Shown here: piece by piece, positions 1-7,948 of the stretch | How positions within the stretch are numbered: the stretch's first letter is position 1 | Layout: every line of letters starts with the position of its first letter | NCBI GenBank assembly: GCA_020848695.1 | Contig: JADLHT010000017.1 | Span: forward strand, 1-64,000 | Length of the DNA stretch: 64,000 nt | Source: Saprospiraceae bacterium | GTDB lineage: Bacteria > Bacteroidota > Bacteroidia > Chitinophagales > Saprospiraceae | Direction of reading: 5' to 3' | The notes under the pieces: generated by a model | Databases searched by the model: none | The model's input: the letters and a program-made list of their open reading frames with translations, nothing else | What the model was told of the DNA's origin: nothing | Position numbers and translations under genes: made by a program

Positions 1-2
1 AC

Positions 3-125
3 ATGAGTTTTCCACACTTTATTAACACTCAAATTGTTTGGCAATATCGTTTTGCTATTCTAAAGACAGAATTTTATTCTGAAAATCAAAAATCAAAAAT
101 CAAATCTATTCTTTTACCGAATTAG
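3..125 (+). CDS. Possible short or truncated ORF at window edge
   Basis: An open frame runs from the first bases of the window to a TAG stop, encoding about 40 residues. It contains an ATG at its first codon, but it may equally be the C-terminal end of a gene entering from the left. It converges on yajC with a gap of a few bases, which fits a real gene end. No family is recognised, and an open stretch of this length can occur by chance in DNA this rich in A and T. Confidence 0.25.
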   Translation: MSFPHFINTQIVWQYRFAILKTEFYSENQKSKIKSILLPN

Positions 126-130
126 CCAAT

Positions 131-409
131 TTAGTCTAAGTAATTTTTATTCTTCAGAGATTCTGTAGCTTCTTTCGAAATTGCATTTTTAAGGATCTTA
201 ATAAAGGTCTTGCTGTCCAATTGAAGTTCCACAACCTCTTCTTCAAATTTATTGATCCTGCCAATGATTCCTGAACCGGTTGCTACCTGATCTCCTTTTT
301 TTACGTTGGCAAGAAAATTATTTTGTTCTTTTTGTTTCTTCATCTGAGGACGTAGAAAAAAGAAATACATGATTACAAAAACCAGTATTAAGGGTAAGAA
401 ATTTGCCAT
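131..409 (-). CDS. yajC: Preprotein translocase subunit YajC
   Basis: This 92-residue protein is the inner-membrane YajC subunit that associates with SecDF-SecYEG in protein export. It has one N-terminal transmembrane helix (about residues 4-20), then the family signature FFLRPQMKKQKE, then a small cytoplasmic beta domain with the typical KKGDQVATGSGIIGRI segment. Length and architecture are normal for the family. A -7 box (TATTTTTG on this strand, 425-432) lies 16 bases before the start. The DUF1573 lipoprotein gene lies directly upstream on the same strand, so the two may be co-transcribed. Confidence 0.95.
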   Translation of the reverse strand: MANFLPLILVFVIMYFFFLRPQMKKQKEQNNFLANVKKGDQVATGSGIIGRINKFEEEVVELQLDSKTFIKILKNAISKEATESLKNKNYLD

Positions 410-424
410 TTTAAATTATTTCTG

Positions 425-432
425 CAAAAATA
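425..432 (-). promoter_or_regulatory. -7 promoter box for yajC
   Basis: TATTTTTG on the minus strand matches the Bacteroidota -7 consensus TAnnTTTG and sits 16 bases before the yajC ATG. No good TTTG box was seen at the expected distance upstream, so this is a half-supported promoter. Confidence 0.4.
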
Positions 433-443
433 AAAGGAAAGTA

Positions 444-944
444 TTATTTAACTAACTTTTTCTGTCTAACCAACCCTTTAAATTGAATAACAGTTATATT
501 AGGTTTAGAATTGGCTGTAATACTAATGGGTTTGTCCTGCTCGCCAATTTTATCATTCGGGATGTAAGTAATCTTGATTATTCCTGTATCCTGAGGCAGT
601 ATAAATCCTTTTGGAAATTCTGCCTTTGTACATCCACAGGTTCCTGAGATTTCTGTAATAAGTAATCGCGCATTACCTGTATTAGTAAATTTAAAATTGT
701 GAACAAAGGTGTCGCCATAGAATATGGTTCCAAAATTGAAATTTGGCTCTTCTAAAAGAATTTTTGCGATGTGACTGGAGTCATTCGGATTGTCTGCAGA
801 AGCAGAATTATATATGGCATCTAGATACGGGTTGTTGTTGTGATTCTTCACAATATTGACTTTTTCGTTTTTGCATTGTAGAATAATTAATGCAATTAAT
901 AAGACAATATTGAGATTGGTAACTTTATAATTCTTAAATTTCAT
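444..944 (-). CDS. DUF1573 domain lipoprotein
   Basis: A 166-residue protein with an N-terminal hydrophobic segment ending in LILQC (Cys24), a plausible but non-canonical lipobox, so probably an exported lipoprotein. The C-terminal two thirds match DUF1573: the FNFGTIFYGDTFVHNFKFTN strand pattern followed by the hallmark SGTCGCTKAEFP. The domain has an immunoglobulin-like fold, is very common in Bacteroidota, and has no proven function. I chose the internal ATG at 944 rather than the longer frame to 974 because it begins right before the signal sequence and does not overlap the divergent shikimate kinase gene. Confidence 0.85.
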   Translation of the reverse strand: MKFKNYKVTNLNIVLLIALIILQCKNEKVNIVKNHNNNPYLDAIYNSASADNPNDSSHIAKILLEEPNFNFGTIFYGDTFVHNFKFTNTGNARLLITEISGTCGCTKAEFPKGFILPQDTGIIKITYIPNDKIGEQDKPISITANSKPNITVIQFKGLVRQKKLVK

Positions 945-950
945 CTTAAT

Positions 951-1445
951 TTGATTGTGACCCAAAATAAACATATTATTATTATAGGAATGCCCGGAAG
1001 TGGTAAAAGTACTTTAGGACTAGAACTATCAAAACGACTTCAAATGCCTTTTGTTGATACGGATGATATGTTTTGTGCAGATTTTGAGACGAATATAGAG
1101 ACTTACTGGCATCAATATGGTGAATTACTTTTTAGAATCCATGAAAGAAGGATTTTTCTATCCTGTTTAAGGAATACGTCTGCAGTAATTTCAACAGGAG
1201 GTGGTTTGCCTGCATTTATGGATAATATGTTTTGGATTAAGCAGTTTCAAAGTATTTTTTTAAATCCACCATTAGAGGTATTACTACAAAGACAAAAATT
1301 AAGTCCTAGACCTGTGATACCGAAGTCGTCCATTGGTGAAATAGAAGTTTTATATTCTAGAAGGCTCCAATTTTATGGTCAGGCAGATCGAATAGTTTCA
1401 GATAATTTCTCTGTTCACCATCAGATAAACAATTTGCTGAATTAA
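951..1445 (+). CDS. aroK: Shikimate kinase
   Basis: Phosphorylates shikimate to shikimate 3-phosphate with ATP in the chorismate pathway, in the cytoplasm. The Walker A loop GMPGSGKST is at residues 13-21, the substrate-binding Asp pair region is FVDTDDMF, the STGGG shikimate-binding motif follows at about residues 82-86, and the lid Arg region is LSPRPVI. Length (164 residues) is normal. The first in-frame ATG lies inside the Walker A loop, so the start must be TTG at 951 or GTG at 957. The start sits only 6 bases from the divergent DUF1573 start, so its promoter must lie inside that gene. Confidence 0.92.
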   Translation: MIVTQNKHIIIIGMPGSGKSTLGLELSKRLQMPFVDTDDMFCADFETNIETYWHQYGELLFRIHERRIFLSCLRNTSAVISTGGGLPAFMDNMFWIKQFQSIFLNPPLEVLLQRQKLSPRPVIPKSSIGEIEVLYSRRLQFYGQADRIVSDNFSVHHQINNLLN

Positions 1446-1474
1446 ACATTTATAATAATTCAAGTTTGTTTTTT

Positions 1475-2407
1475 ATGAATATTCATCATACAGTGATTAT
1501 AGGTTCAGGACCTGCGGGATATACTGCTGCAATTTATGCGGCCAGAGCAAATATGCATCCTGTTTTATATACCGGAGCAGAACCGGGTGGACAACTTATG
1601 ATTACCACAGAAGTTGAAAATTATCCAGGATATCCGGATGGTGTACAAGGACCTCAAATGATGGATGATTTTTTAAAACAGGCACAACGTTTTAATACTG
1701 AAGTTAAATATGAGAAAATAACCGGTGTAGATTTTACCGGACCCGTACACAAACTTTGGACAGAAGCAGGTGAAGTTATTCATACCCATTCTGTGATTAT
1801 CAGTACCGGGGCTTCGGCGAAATGGTTAGGAATCCCATCAGAACAAAGGTTAATGAATAAAGGGGTTTCGGCATGCGCAGTATGTGATGGATTCTTTTTT
1901 AGAGGTAAGGACGTTGCAATTGTTGGTGCAGGAGACACCGCAGCAGAAGAAGCAAGCTATTTGGCAAAGCTTTGTCCAAAAGTGCATATGTTAGTACGGC
2001 GCGATTCTATGCGTGCATCTAAAATTATGCAGGAACGAGTAATAAACACTCCAGCTATTCAGATTCACTGGAATACAGAAACAGAAGAAATTCTCGGCGA
2101 TGATGAAGTTAAAGCCATCAGAGTTCGGAATAATATTACCAATGAACTTAATGAGATCGCTGTAAGTGCTTTGTTTGTTGCTATTGGTCATCAACCTAAT
2201 TCAGATCCATTCAAAAATTGGCTATCTATGGATGAACAAGGATACATAATTACAGAACCAAATTCAACTAGAACAAATCGAGCTGGAGTTTTTGCATCGG
2301 GGGATGTTCAGGATAGGGTTTATAGGCAGGCTGTAACGGCAGCCGGCTCAGGATGTATGGCAGCGCTGGATGCTGAACGGTATCTCACGGCCAACGGAAT
2401 TATTTAG
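1475..2407 (+). CDS. trxB: Thioredoxin-disulfide reductase
   Basis: NADPH-dependent flavoprotein that reduces thioredoxin, for example the TrxA encoded at 23.9 kb. The N-terminal FAD Rossmann motif is VIIGSGPAGYTAA, the redox-active CxxC is in SACAVCDGFFF, the NADPH-binding fold is AIVGAGDTAAEEA, and the C-terminal FAD motif is GVFASGDVQD. The ATG at 1475 is chosen over an in-frame TTG nine bases upstream because it abuts the conserved N-terminal strand. It lies 29 bases behind aroK on the same strand and may be co-transcribed with it. Length (310 residues) is typical of the low-molecular-weight family. Confidence 0.97.
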   Translation: MNIHHTVIIGSGPAGYTAAIYAARANMHPVLYTGAEPGGQLMITTEVENYPGYPDGVQGPQMMDDFLKQAQRFNTEVKYEKITGVDFTGPVHKLWTEAGEVIHTHSVIISTGASAKWLGIPSEQRLMNKGVSACAVCDGFFFRGKDVAIVGAGDTAAEEASYLAKLCPKVHMLVRRDSMRASKIMQERVINTPAIQIHWNTETEEILGDDEVKAIRVRNNITNELNEIAVSALFVAIGHQPNSDPFKNWLSMDEQGYIITEPNSTRTNRAGVFASGDVQDRVYRQAVTAAGSGCMAALDAERYLTANGII

Positions 2408-2426
2408 TAGTTACCTTAAGTTTAGC

Positions 2427-2879
2427 CTACAATAAGTATTTCTCGAAACAAACGCTATTTTCAATATCTCGATATTGATCATAGTTTGGTATCTTTATAT
2501 AGTTATTCTTTTTGTAAAGTTGAATGGCTTCAGGTTGTTTTAACCCAGTTTCTAAAATGCACCTTGAATAATTTAATGACCTTGCCCAAGTTTCCAGTTC
2601 ATAAAGTATCTGGGTCGCAATTCCTTTACCTCGTTTGTCCAAGGGAACAAACATTCTTTTTATTTCCAGGGTGACAAGATTATAATGCTTGATAGCACCG
2701 CAGCCAGCCGGAATTTCATTTTCATACGCTACGATAACAAAATTAATCAAGTTTGTTTTATTGAATTGTGCATAGTAAGAGTGATCGTCGCCATCTCTGA
2801 TTTTTAATTCTTTATCTAGTTCAGCGATCAAGATTTTGAAATCCTTATGATTTGAATCTGTGCGTATAAAGTGAATCAT
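2427..2879 (-). CDS. GNAT family N-acetyltransferase
   Basis: A 150-residue single-domain acetyltransferase of the GNAT superfamily. The acetyl-CoA pyrophosphate-binding loop is seen as VPLDKRGKGIATQIL (the R/Q-x-x-G-x-G/A motif), followed by a helix and the LETGLKQPEAIQLYKKNNY region that is typical of this subfamily. The substrate cannot be predicted from sequence; small amines, amino acids or protein N-termini are all possible. The gene converges with trxB 20 bases away and lies 29 bases downstream of the FAD oxidoreductase gene on the same strand, so it is likely its operon partner. Confidence 0.85.
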   Translation of the reverse strand: MIHFIRTDSNHKDFKILIAELDKELKIRDGDDHSYYAQFNKTNLINFVIVAYENEIPAGCGAIKHYNLVTLEIKRMFVPLDKRGKGIATQILYELETWARSLNYSRCILETGLKQPEAIQLYKKNNYIKIPNYDQYRDIENSVCFEKYLL

Positions 2880-2908
2880 TGTTATTGTTTTAGCTTTTAG
2901 GTCTAAGT

Positions 2909-4216
2909 TTATTTTTTATCTACTTGATAATATTTTGCCCAACCATTGTTAATTGAAAATACCAATTGTTTTCCGAGTATTTTTTCCAACCAAAGCGGAA
3001 TAAAAAAATTCCTGTCTGCTTTAAAGTATTTATAATAATGGTGATCATTTTGAATGTTGGAGTCAAAAGCGTGTCTGGCAACAAAATTTCCACAAAAAGA
3101 AGCCCAGGGTAATCCAACACATCCTAATACATAATGTATCCAAGGTGAAGATTCATCTTTCAGAATAGTTGGAAGAAGATCACGAGTAGAATCTATTCTC
3201 CCCGGCCAATATTGAATAAATTTAAGATCGCGCAGTTGCGGAAAATTACGTTTAAATTTGTTAATTACAGCATTAATTACTCTTGCTGAGTTTACATCAT
3301 TTTTGGAATAGGTAGTAAGCATATCTCCACCTCCTAGTAGAATTCTATTATCCCCAGTAATTCGGAAATAACTATAGACTAAGGTAGAATCCCAGCATTG
3401 AAAAGATTCTTTTGGAAAAATAGCTTTAATCATTAGATCATTGAGCGGCTCACTTATAGAAAGAAAAGTCTGTGCATGATATATGTTTTCGGCATAATGG
3501 GTCAATTTTGTTTCCAATTTGTCGGCACAAAAAATAATTTGTTCTGCGCAGATTGAACCAAGATGAGTTTTGACACAATGGTCTGATGTTGATAGTGCTT
3601 CTGTTGCTTCATATATTTCTATTCCATTCTTAATCAAGACATTTTTCATGCCTTGACAATAGAGTAGTGCATTGATTCCATAAGTATCTTTATATCGAAC
3701 TGCTCCGGAAAAACCATCAGAGCCAAGAATACTCTTTAATTCATTTTTATCATAAAGGGTTTGCTTGAATTCCAGAAGTTCTCTGGATTTCATTTCCTCT
3801 TTAATATCTTCCCAGCCGCTATTGCCAATACCTAAGAACAAACTGTCTTGAACTTGAAAGTCGCAGTCAATTTGATAAGATTCAATGTTGGATTTTATCA
3901 ATTCAATTCCTTTCGTTGGAACACTCCACAAGTCATTTGCACCGCCTTTTCCAAATCGTCTCACCAGTTGAGACAACTCAAGTTCACTATCCGGAGTAAG
4001 AAAGCCTGCACTCTTCCCGGAAGAACTACCTCCACAGATATTTTTTTCAATTACAACAACCTTGTAATTCAAATTCATAAAATAATTAGCAGCTGAAAGT
4101 CCAGCAACTCCCGCCCCCACAATTACTACATCAGCCTTAATGTTTTTCATCAGTGGTTTTGTTATTGGATTCTGTGTGCCCATTAAGGTTGTAAACCACC
4201 AATTTTGAAGTATCAT
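2909..4216 (-). CDS. FAD-dependent oxidoreductase (DAO family)
   Basis: A 435-residue flavoprotein of the D-amino-acid oxidase fold. The dinucleotide-binding motif VVIVGAGVAGLSAA lies near residue 30, with the usual CGGSSSGKSAG stretch after the second strand; the C-terminal GWPG/FAD region is seen as IQYWPGRIDSTRD and later VLGCVGLPWAS. The WWFTT element before the FAD motif resembles that of gamma-glutamylputrescine or glycine oxidase-like members, which supports the first ATG. The substrate is unknown. A bidirectional-looking gap of 207 bases upstream holds no further gene. Confidence 0.8.
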   Translation of the reverse strand: MILQNWWFTTLMGTQNPITKPLMKNIKADVVIVGAGVAGLSAANYFMNLNYKVVVIEKNICGGSSSGKSAGFLTPDSELELSQLVRRFGKGGANDLWSVPTKGIELIKSNIESYQIDCDFQVQDSLFLGIGNSGWEDIKEEMKSRELLEFKQTLYDKNELKSILGSDGFSGAVRYKDTYGINALLYCQGMKNVLIKNGIEIYEATEALSTSDHCVKTHLGSICAEQIIFCADKLETKLTHYAENIYHAQTFLSISEPLNDLMIKAIFPKESFQCWDSTLVYSYFRITGDNRILLGGGDMLTTYSKNDVNSARVINAVINKFKRNFPQLRDLKFIQYWPGRIDSTRDLLPTILKDESSPWIHYVLGCVGLPWASFCGNFVARHAFDSNIQNDHHYYKYFKADRNFFIPLWLEKILGKQLVFSINNGWAKYYQVDKK

Positions 4217-4423
4217 ATAATTTATCTATTTGTCAATTAGATCGCTTGTTTAGAATATTGTAACACAACGAATTTAGTTTATAACAGTATATTTCAATAT
4301 TAGTTTGATGCCAAGCTATTCTAAATTGTTAGATGCAGTTAGTATTGTAGGATCGATTTTAACTTAAATAATTCTGATTATATTAATAACATTTAAGTTA
4401 CTGGGTTAGGTTATTTTGCAAGT

Positions 4424-4879
4424 TCATAGCCAAAATGCATCGCTGGTATTATCTTTAAATTCTGGCTTTGAGTGAAGAGTTTCATTTTTGAATAATTGCT
4501 CAGTATTAAGATTTAACTGAATCTCATTAAACAGGATTCGTTCTTCAAAGCGAATGTGTTTTTCTAAAAGCTCTGCAATTTGTTCAAGTTGATTGATGGG
4601 ATCTGAATCAAACATTTCTTTAATTTGTTTATGATCAGCTTTTGCTTTTAAAATCAGATCGTTATCCTGGCCAAGTAAAGGAAAAACGAATTCTTCCTCT
4701 ATATTAAAGTGAGGCAAGAGATGATTAATATAGAACCACAAAGCGTATTTTTCAATTCTTTTTAAATCAACATTTTTTTTCAGACCTATCCTTATTTTCC
4801 AACAAAGCTGCAGAGAATAGTGGTGTTCATGGCTTATGGGTTGTAGAGACTTATGGCGACGAATTGGTTTGTTTTGCAT
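4424..4879 (-). CDS. Hemerythrin-like domain protein
   Basis: A 151-residue protein with the His/Glu pattern of a four-helix hemerythrin-type di-iron domain: SHEHHYSL near residue 17, HFNIEEEFVFP near 59, ADHKQIKEMF near 82 and HIRFEERILF near 108. Such proteins bind O2 or NO or hold non-haem iron. The C-terminal 30 residues are poorly conserved-looking and polar. It lies next to ric, truncated haemoglobin and an Fe-S Rrf2 regulator, which suggests a role in NO or oxygen handling, but it is separated from ric by 221 bases and probably has its own promoter. Confidence 0.82.
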   Translation of the reverse strand: MQNKPIRRHKSLQPISHEHHYSLQLCWKIRIGLKKNVDLKRIEKYALWFYINHLLPHFNIEEEFVFPLLGQDNDLILKAKADHKQIKEMFDSDPINQLEQIAELLEKHIRFEERILFNEIQLNLNTEQLFKNETLHSKPEFKDNTSDAFWL

Positions 4880-4906
4880 TTTTATTATTTATTCCGATAT
4901 AATTTC

Positions 4907-4936
4907 ATCGCGAGTTGAAATAAGAGAAATCGCGAT
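4907..4936. promoter_or_regulatory. Paired TCGCGA palindromes, possible operator
   Basis: Two copies of the hexamer palindrome TCGCGA (4908-4913 and 4930-4935) stand 22 bases apart, two helical turns, and form together an outer inverted repeat ATCGCGA/TCGCGAT. They lie 28-57 bases upstream of the hemerythrin-like gene. GC-only palindromes are rare in this AT-rich DNA, so a regulator site is plausible, but no factor can be named. Confidence 0.3.
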
Positions 4937-5101
4937 ACAAAATTTAAAATGAGATTTTATTCTTTGAAAATGTTTTACAACGGATTAATACAATTTTACC
5001 ATACATCCCTATGTGTAAAATCTTACTTAAATACTTAAGCATAAAATTAAATATCAATCTCCTCTAATATTCAATTCATAAGCTCTATGAGCTTTTGATG
5101 A

Positions 5102-5824
5102 TTATATAACTTCCTTTTCGAGTTCTATTGCTTTTGGAAATAATATATTGTTTTCCAAATGAATATGCAGATGTAAGTCCTGCTCAAATTCTTTAAGTAA
5201 GGCGAAAGTTACACGGTAAGTATTACAAGCCTCAGCGGGAGGAGTGTAATTACTGCTCAACTCTTCAATTTTTCTAAACCGATCTCCTTCTGCTGTGTGT
5301 TCATGCATCATCATGTTAATGGGATTTTCAATTGTACCAAAAGGGGGAGCATCTACTTTAGTATGGTCGTGAACTGCTTTTGCTATTTTTCTAATGAATG
5401 GAAAAAGTATCATCTCTTCTTTTTGCATGTGATTTGCAAGTTCACTTGCCGTTGCTGAGAAATGTTTATTTATCTCAAGTAGTTCAGGATGATGACCACC
5501 ATGAACACGGCAAACTTTGTCAAGATATGGTTTAATTTCTAATGTCTTTTCCTCCACGTATCGGTGGTGTTTTTTTTCTATGTAGTCTGCAAGTAAGTCA
5601 ATTGGCCAGGATTGATAGTCCATAGTATCCTTGTTTCCGTCAGAAATAGAGTTGTTTAACTTTTCTATCAGCTCTTTTGAGTTTACACTTTTTTTGTCAC
5701 AAGCTTCTTTAATTGTTCTGTTACCGCTACAACAAAAGTCTATTCCAGCAGACTTGAAGACGCTTGCAAAGCGATAATTTTCAGCTACAATTTCTCCAAT
5801 AATACTTTGTTCTGTGATATTCAT
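5102..5824 (-). CDS. ric: Iron-sulfur cluster repair di-iron protein Ric (ScdA/YtfE)
   Basis: Repairs Fe-S clusters damaged by NO or oxidants by donating iron. The N-terminal ScdA_N domain carries the CCSGN motif (GIDFCCSGNRTIKEAC), and the C-terminal hemerythrin domain has the di-iron ligands in KKHHRYVEE, HGGHHPELLEI, HMQKEEMILFPFI, MMMHEHTAEGD and HIHLENNILFP. I chose the ATG at 5824, giving 240 residues; in-frame starts at 5857 and 5884 are possible but add a lysine- and asparagine-rich tail not expected in the family. It follows the truncated haemoglobin gene on the same strand, so the two and the Rrf2 gene upstream form a likely NO-stress operon. Confidence 0.93.
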   Translation of the reverse strand: MNITEQSIIGEIVAENYRFASVFKSAGIDFCCSGNRTIKEACDKKSVNSKELIEKLNNSISDGNKDTMDYQSWPIDLLADYIEKKHHRYVEEKTLEIKPYLDKVCRVHGGHHPELLEINKHFSATASELANHMQKEEMILFPFIRKIAKAVHDHTKVDAPPFGTIENPINMMMHEHTAEGDRFRKIEELSSNYTPPAEACNTYRVTFALLKEFEQDLHLHIHLENNILFPKAIELEKEVI

Positions 5825-5903
5825 TTTACTATTATTTTTATTAGTTACAAAATTCATTTTGACGATATACTTAATTGATCCCAAGGATATAAATTTGTTT
5901 TAT

Positions 5904-6293
5904 TTACAGCAGAGGAACTGTTGCGTTCTTTTTGTAATATTCAATTTTGTATCTAAACATTTCTGCCATACGCTGACCCTGCCATTTAGCCTTATTTGCC
6001 TTTTCTCCTATGAACAAGGAATCAACTGTTTCATTAAATAACTTGATCCATCTTTGAAAATGTTCAAGATCAACGGGTAATTTTGCATGAGGAAGAAAGG
6101 GACTTCCATAATAACTGTGTTCATCGAGCAGAACTGTCTGCCAGAAACGAACCATTTTTTCAAGATGTTGAGGCCATCTCTCTTCAATTACATTATTGAA
6201 GATATCGGATAATAGTGCATCATTTCTAACACTATTGTAAAATGTGTCCACCAAAAGTTTAATGTCTTCTATTTTTGAAATATCTTCCTTCAT
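5904..6293 (-). CDS. Group III truncated haemoglobin
   Basis: A 129-residue 2-over-2 globin. The FYNSVRNDALLSDIFN helix start, the WPQHLEKMVRFW segment, HAKLPVDLEHFQRWIKLF with the proximal haem-ligand histidine in EHFQRW, and the YYGSPFLPH motif are all characteristic of group III members. The family is linked to NO or peroxide chemistry in other bacteria. It begins 3 bases after the Rrf2 regulator gene ends and precedes ric, an arrangement that points to NO-responsive co-expression. Confidence 0.9.
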   Translation of the reverse strand: MKEDISKIEDIKLLVDTFYNSVRNDALLSDIFNNVIEERWPQHLEKMVRFWQTVLLDEHSYYGSPFLPHAKLPVDLEHFQRWIKLFNETVDSLFIGEKANKAKWQGQRMAEMFRYKIEYYKKNATVPLL

Positions 6294-6296
6294 TAA

Positions 6297-6731
6297 TTAT
6301 CTTTTTAGAAAAGTCAATCCTTTTCCGAGTTCAGTAGTTAAAGATTTTATAGTAGTATTCTCCAGCATTAACCTAAGATTATTTCTCACTAGTTTAAATT
6401 GATTGTGTACAGGGCAAGGTTGGATGTCATTACAATTTTTTAGACCCAATCCACAACCATTAAAAATATCATCACCGTCAATCGCCTGTACAACGCAACT
6501 CAATTTTGTCTGATCTAATTTCAATTTGCTCATTGAAAAACCACCATTAGGACCTTTTTCAGAAATTATAATATTTTTGCGCACCAACAGTTGTAGTATT
6601 TTGGAGGTATAGGCTTCTGGAGATTCAATGGCGTAAGCTACACCTTTAATACTTACTTTTTTGTTTAGTTGAGACTGTTCAGCAATATATATACTTGCTC
6701 TGATCCCATATTCACATGCTTTAGAGAACAT
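6297..6731 (-). CDS. Rrf2 family transcriptional regulator with Fe-S cysteines (NsrR/IscR-like)
   Basis: A 144-residue winged-helix regulator starting MFSKACEYGIRASIYIA, the Rrf2 N-terminus. The cluster-binding region reads NGCGLGLKNCNDIQPCPVH: three cysteines (C-x6-C-x5-C) and a histidine three residues after the third, as in IscR/NsrR-type sensors that hold an Fe-S cluster. It is the first gene of a run with truncated haemoglobin and ric, so NO or redox sensing is the likely job; NsrR-like function is inferred from context. The ATG at 6731 is chosen; the longer frame to 6791 would run through the promoter and a palindrome. Confidence 0.9.
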   Translation of the reverse strand: MFSKACEYGIRASIYIAEQSQLNKKVSIKGVAYAIESPEAYTSKILQLLVRKNIIISEKGPNGGFSMSKLKLDQTKLSCVVQAIDGDDIFNGCGLGLKNCNDIQPCPVHNQFKLVRNNLRLMLENTTIKSLTTELGKGLTFLKR

Positions 6732-6750
6732 TGAAGCCTTAATTATTATG

Positions 6751-6790
6751 CAAATATACACATTTTTATAATAATGGACATTTATATCCA
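6751..6790 (-). promoter_or_regulatory. Promoter and palindromic operator of the Rrf2-trHb-ric operon
   Basis: On the minus strand TATATTTG (6758-6751) matches the -7 consensus and would start transcription near 6744, about 13 bases before the ATG. Upstream, 6775-6790 is an imperfect 16-base palindrome of form TGGAnATnnATnTCCA placed where the -33 box should be. An Rrf2 protein bound there would block RNA polymerase, so autorepression is plausible. Confidence 0.45.
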
Positions 6791-6859
6791 CTATATTTTG
6801 TCTTGATAATTAAAATGGCAGACATTTCTTTATAACTTGTGTGTTACGCTAGTTTATAA

Positions 6860-7270
6860 TTATAAATCAAAGTCTCCTGCTGATTCCGGTTGATAAATAA
6901 TTTGATCGATTCTAATCTTCGAGAGTCCACTAGGGACAAGCCATTCTATCTCATCATTTACAGTATAACCAATCAAAGCGGTTGCAACAGGTGAAAAAAT
7001 CGATATCTTATTTTCCTTAATATTTGCCTGATCAGGATAAACAATTTGAAATTGAATACTTTTACTCGTGTTAAGAAAGCTAAGTTTTACAATTGAATTC
7101 ATTGTTACAACATTTGCTGGAACTTCAGTGGGTTCAACAATTTTTGCAGAATTTAATTCCTTGAGTAGCCTGTCTGCATCTGCGATACTTAATGATTTGA
7201 ATTGTTTTGCATCATTGATACATTTTATTATACGTGCATAATCCAGTCTGTTCACAATTAATTCTTTCAT
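6860..7270 (-). CDS. GreA/GreB C-terminal domain protein (Rnk-like)
   Basis: A 136-residue protein whose C-terminal half is the FKBP-like domain found at the end of GreA, GreB and Rnk: VTMNSIVKL then IFSPVATALIGYTVNDEIEW and a final strand. The N-terminal half is a short helical region rather than the full Gre coiled coil, as in Rnk-type proteins that bind RNA polymerase without transcript cleavage activity. In other Bacteroidota it is annotated as a nucleoside diphosphate kinase regulator. A CAAAATTA (-7 box on this strand) lies at 7293-7300. Confidence 0.75.
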   Translation of the reverse strand: MKELIVNRLDYARIIKCINDAKQFKSLSIADADRLLKELNSAKIVEPTEVPANVVTMNSIVKLSFLNTSKSIQFQIVYPDQANIKENKISIFSPVATALIGYTVNDEIEWLVPSGLSKIRIDQIIYQPESAGDFDL

Positions 7271-7460
7271 TTCTTTAGATAGTTTGATGCCTCAAAATTA
7301 ACAAATTTTATATACTGAATTATACGATCCTTTGTACATATTTCTATATAAAAAGTTAATTTTTAATCCTTTTATTTTTAGGGTGACTTTCAAGCGAAAA
7401 AATATTAATAATTCTACTTGATTGAATTAAATTCTAACTAATTATTATCAGTTCGAGAAA

Positions 7461-7504
7461 TGATTTTAATCAGTTTTTTTTGACTATTTAATTTGCTACT
7501 TTTG
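7461..7504 (+). promoter_or_regulatory. Predicted norC promoter with FNR/CRP-type site
   Basis: TACTTTTG at 7497-7504 fits the -7 consensus TAnnTTTG and predicts a transcript start near 7510. The perfect inverted repeat TGAT-TTTA-ATCA at 7461-7472 has the core of FNR/DNR-type sites (TTGAT-N4-ATCAA, outer bases not matching) and is centred about 43 bases upstream of that start, the usual position for a class II activator. No good TTTG -33 box is present, which also fits activator dependence. The regulator itself is not in the window. Confidence 0.45.
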
Positions 7505-7533
7505 ATTGTATTATATAAGGCGATTAGATTGTC

Positions 7534-7944
7534 ATGAACCAAAAAACTGTAATAATTATTTTTATTGTCTTAAGTTTTGCCTTTGTTTCCAATTCTATTA
7601 ATATTTATTTGAAACCATTTATTGAAAATAATTCAAATTTACATACTAAGGAATCTGAAGGAAGATTGGTATGGCAGCGCAATAACTGTCAAACCTGTCA
7701 TCAGTTGTATGGTTTAGGTGGATACCTTGGACCAGATTTAACTAATGTTATCTCATCACCTGGCAAAGGCGTAAATTATGTGATCGGATTACTTAGGACT
7801 GGGAATGCAACAATGCCAGCTTATCATCTCCGTGAGGAAGAAGAAGCTCAGTTAATTGCATTTTTAATTAGTGTAGATCGGACGGGAAAGTCAAGTCCTC
7901 TTGAGTTTGAGCCATTGCCTTTTGGGCAGATAAAGCAGAAATAA
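7534..7944 (+). CDS. norC: Nitric oxide reductase-type cytochrome c subunit NorC
   Basis: A 136-residue membrane-anchored c-type cytochrome that feeds electrons to the catalytic subunit encoded just downstream. One N-terminal transmembrane helix (about residues 5-22) is followed by a periplasmic cytochrome c domain with the haem-binding motif CQTCH (Cys52, Cys55, His56) and a probable axial methionine in NATMPAYH (Met95). The YGLGGYLGPDLTNV segment is typical of NorC. Its stop is 4 bases from the norB start, so the pair is one transcription unit. Confidence 0.9.
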   Translation: MNQKTVIIIFIVLSFAFVSNSINIYLKPFIENNSNLHTKESEGRLVWQRNNCQTCHQLYGLGGYLGPDLTNVISSPGKGVNYVIGLLRTGNATMPAYHLREEEEAQLIAFLISVDRTGKSSPLEFEPLPFGQIKQK

Positions 7945-7948
7945 AATA

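Noticed and set aside
5080-5094. Short hairpin AAGCTC-TAT-GAGCTT after ric
   Set aside because: Six-base stem and no T tract on the minus strand, so not a convincing terminator.
7421-7440. Second FNR-like half site TTGAT in front of norC
   Set aside because: The partner half matches only three of five bases, and it lies too far from the predicted start.
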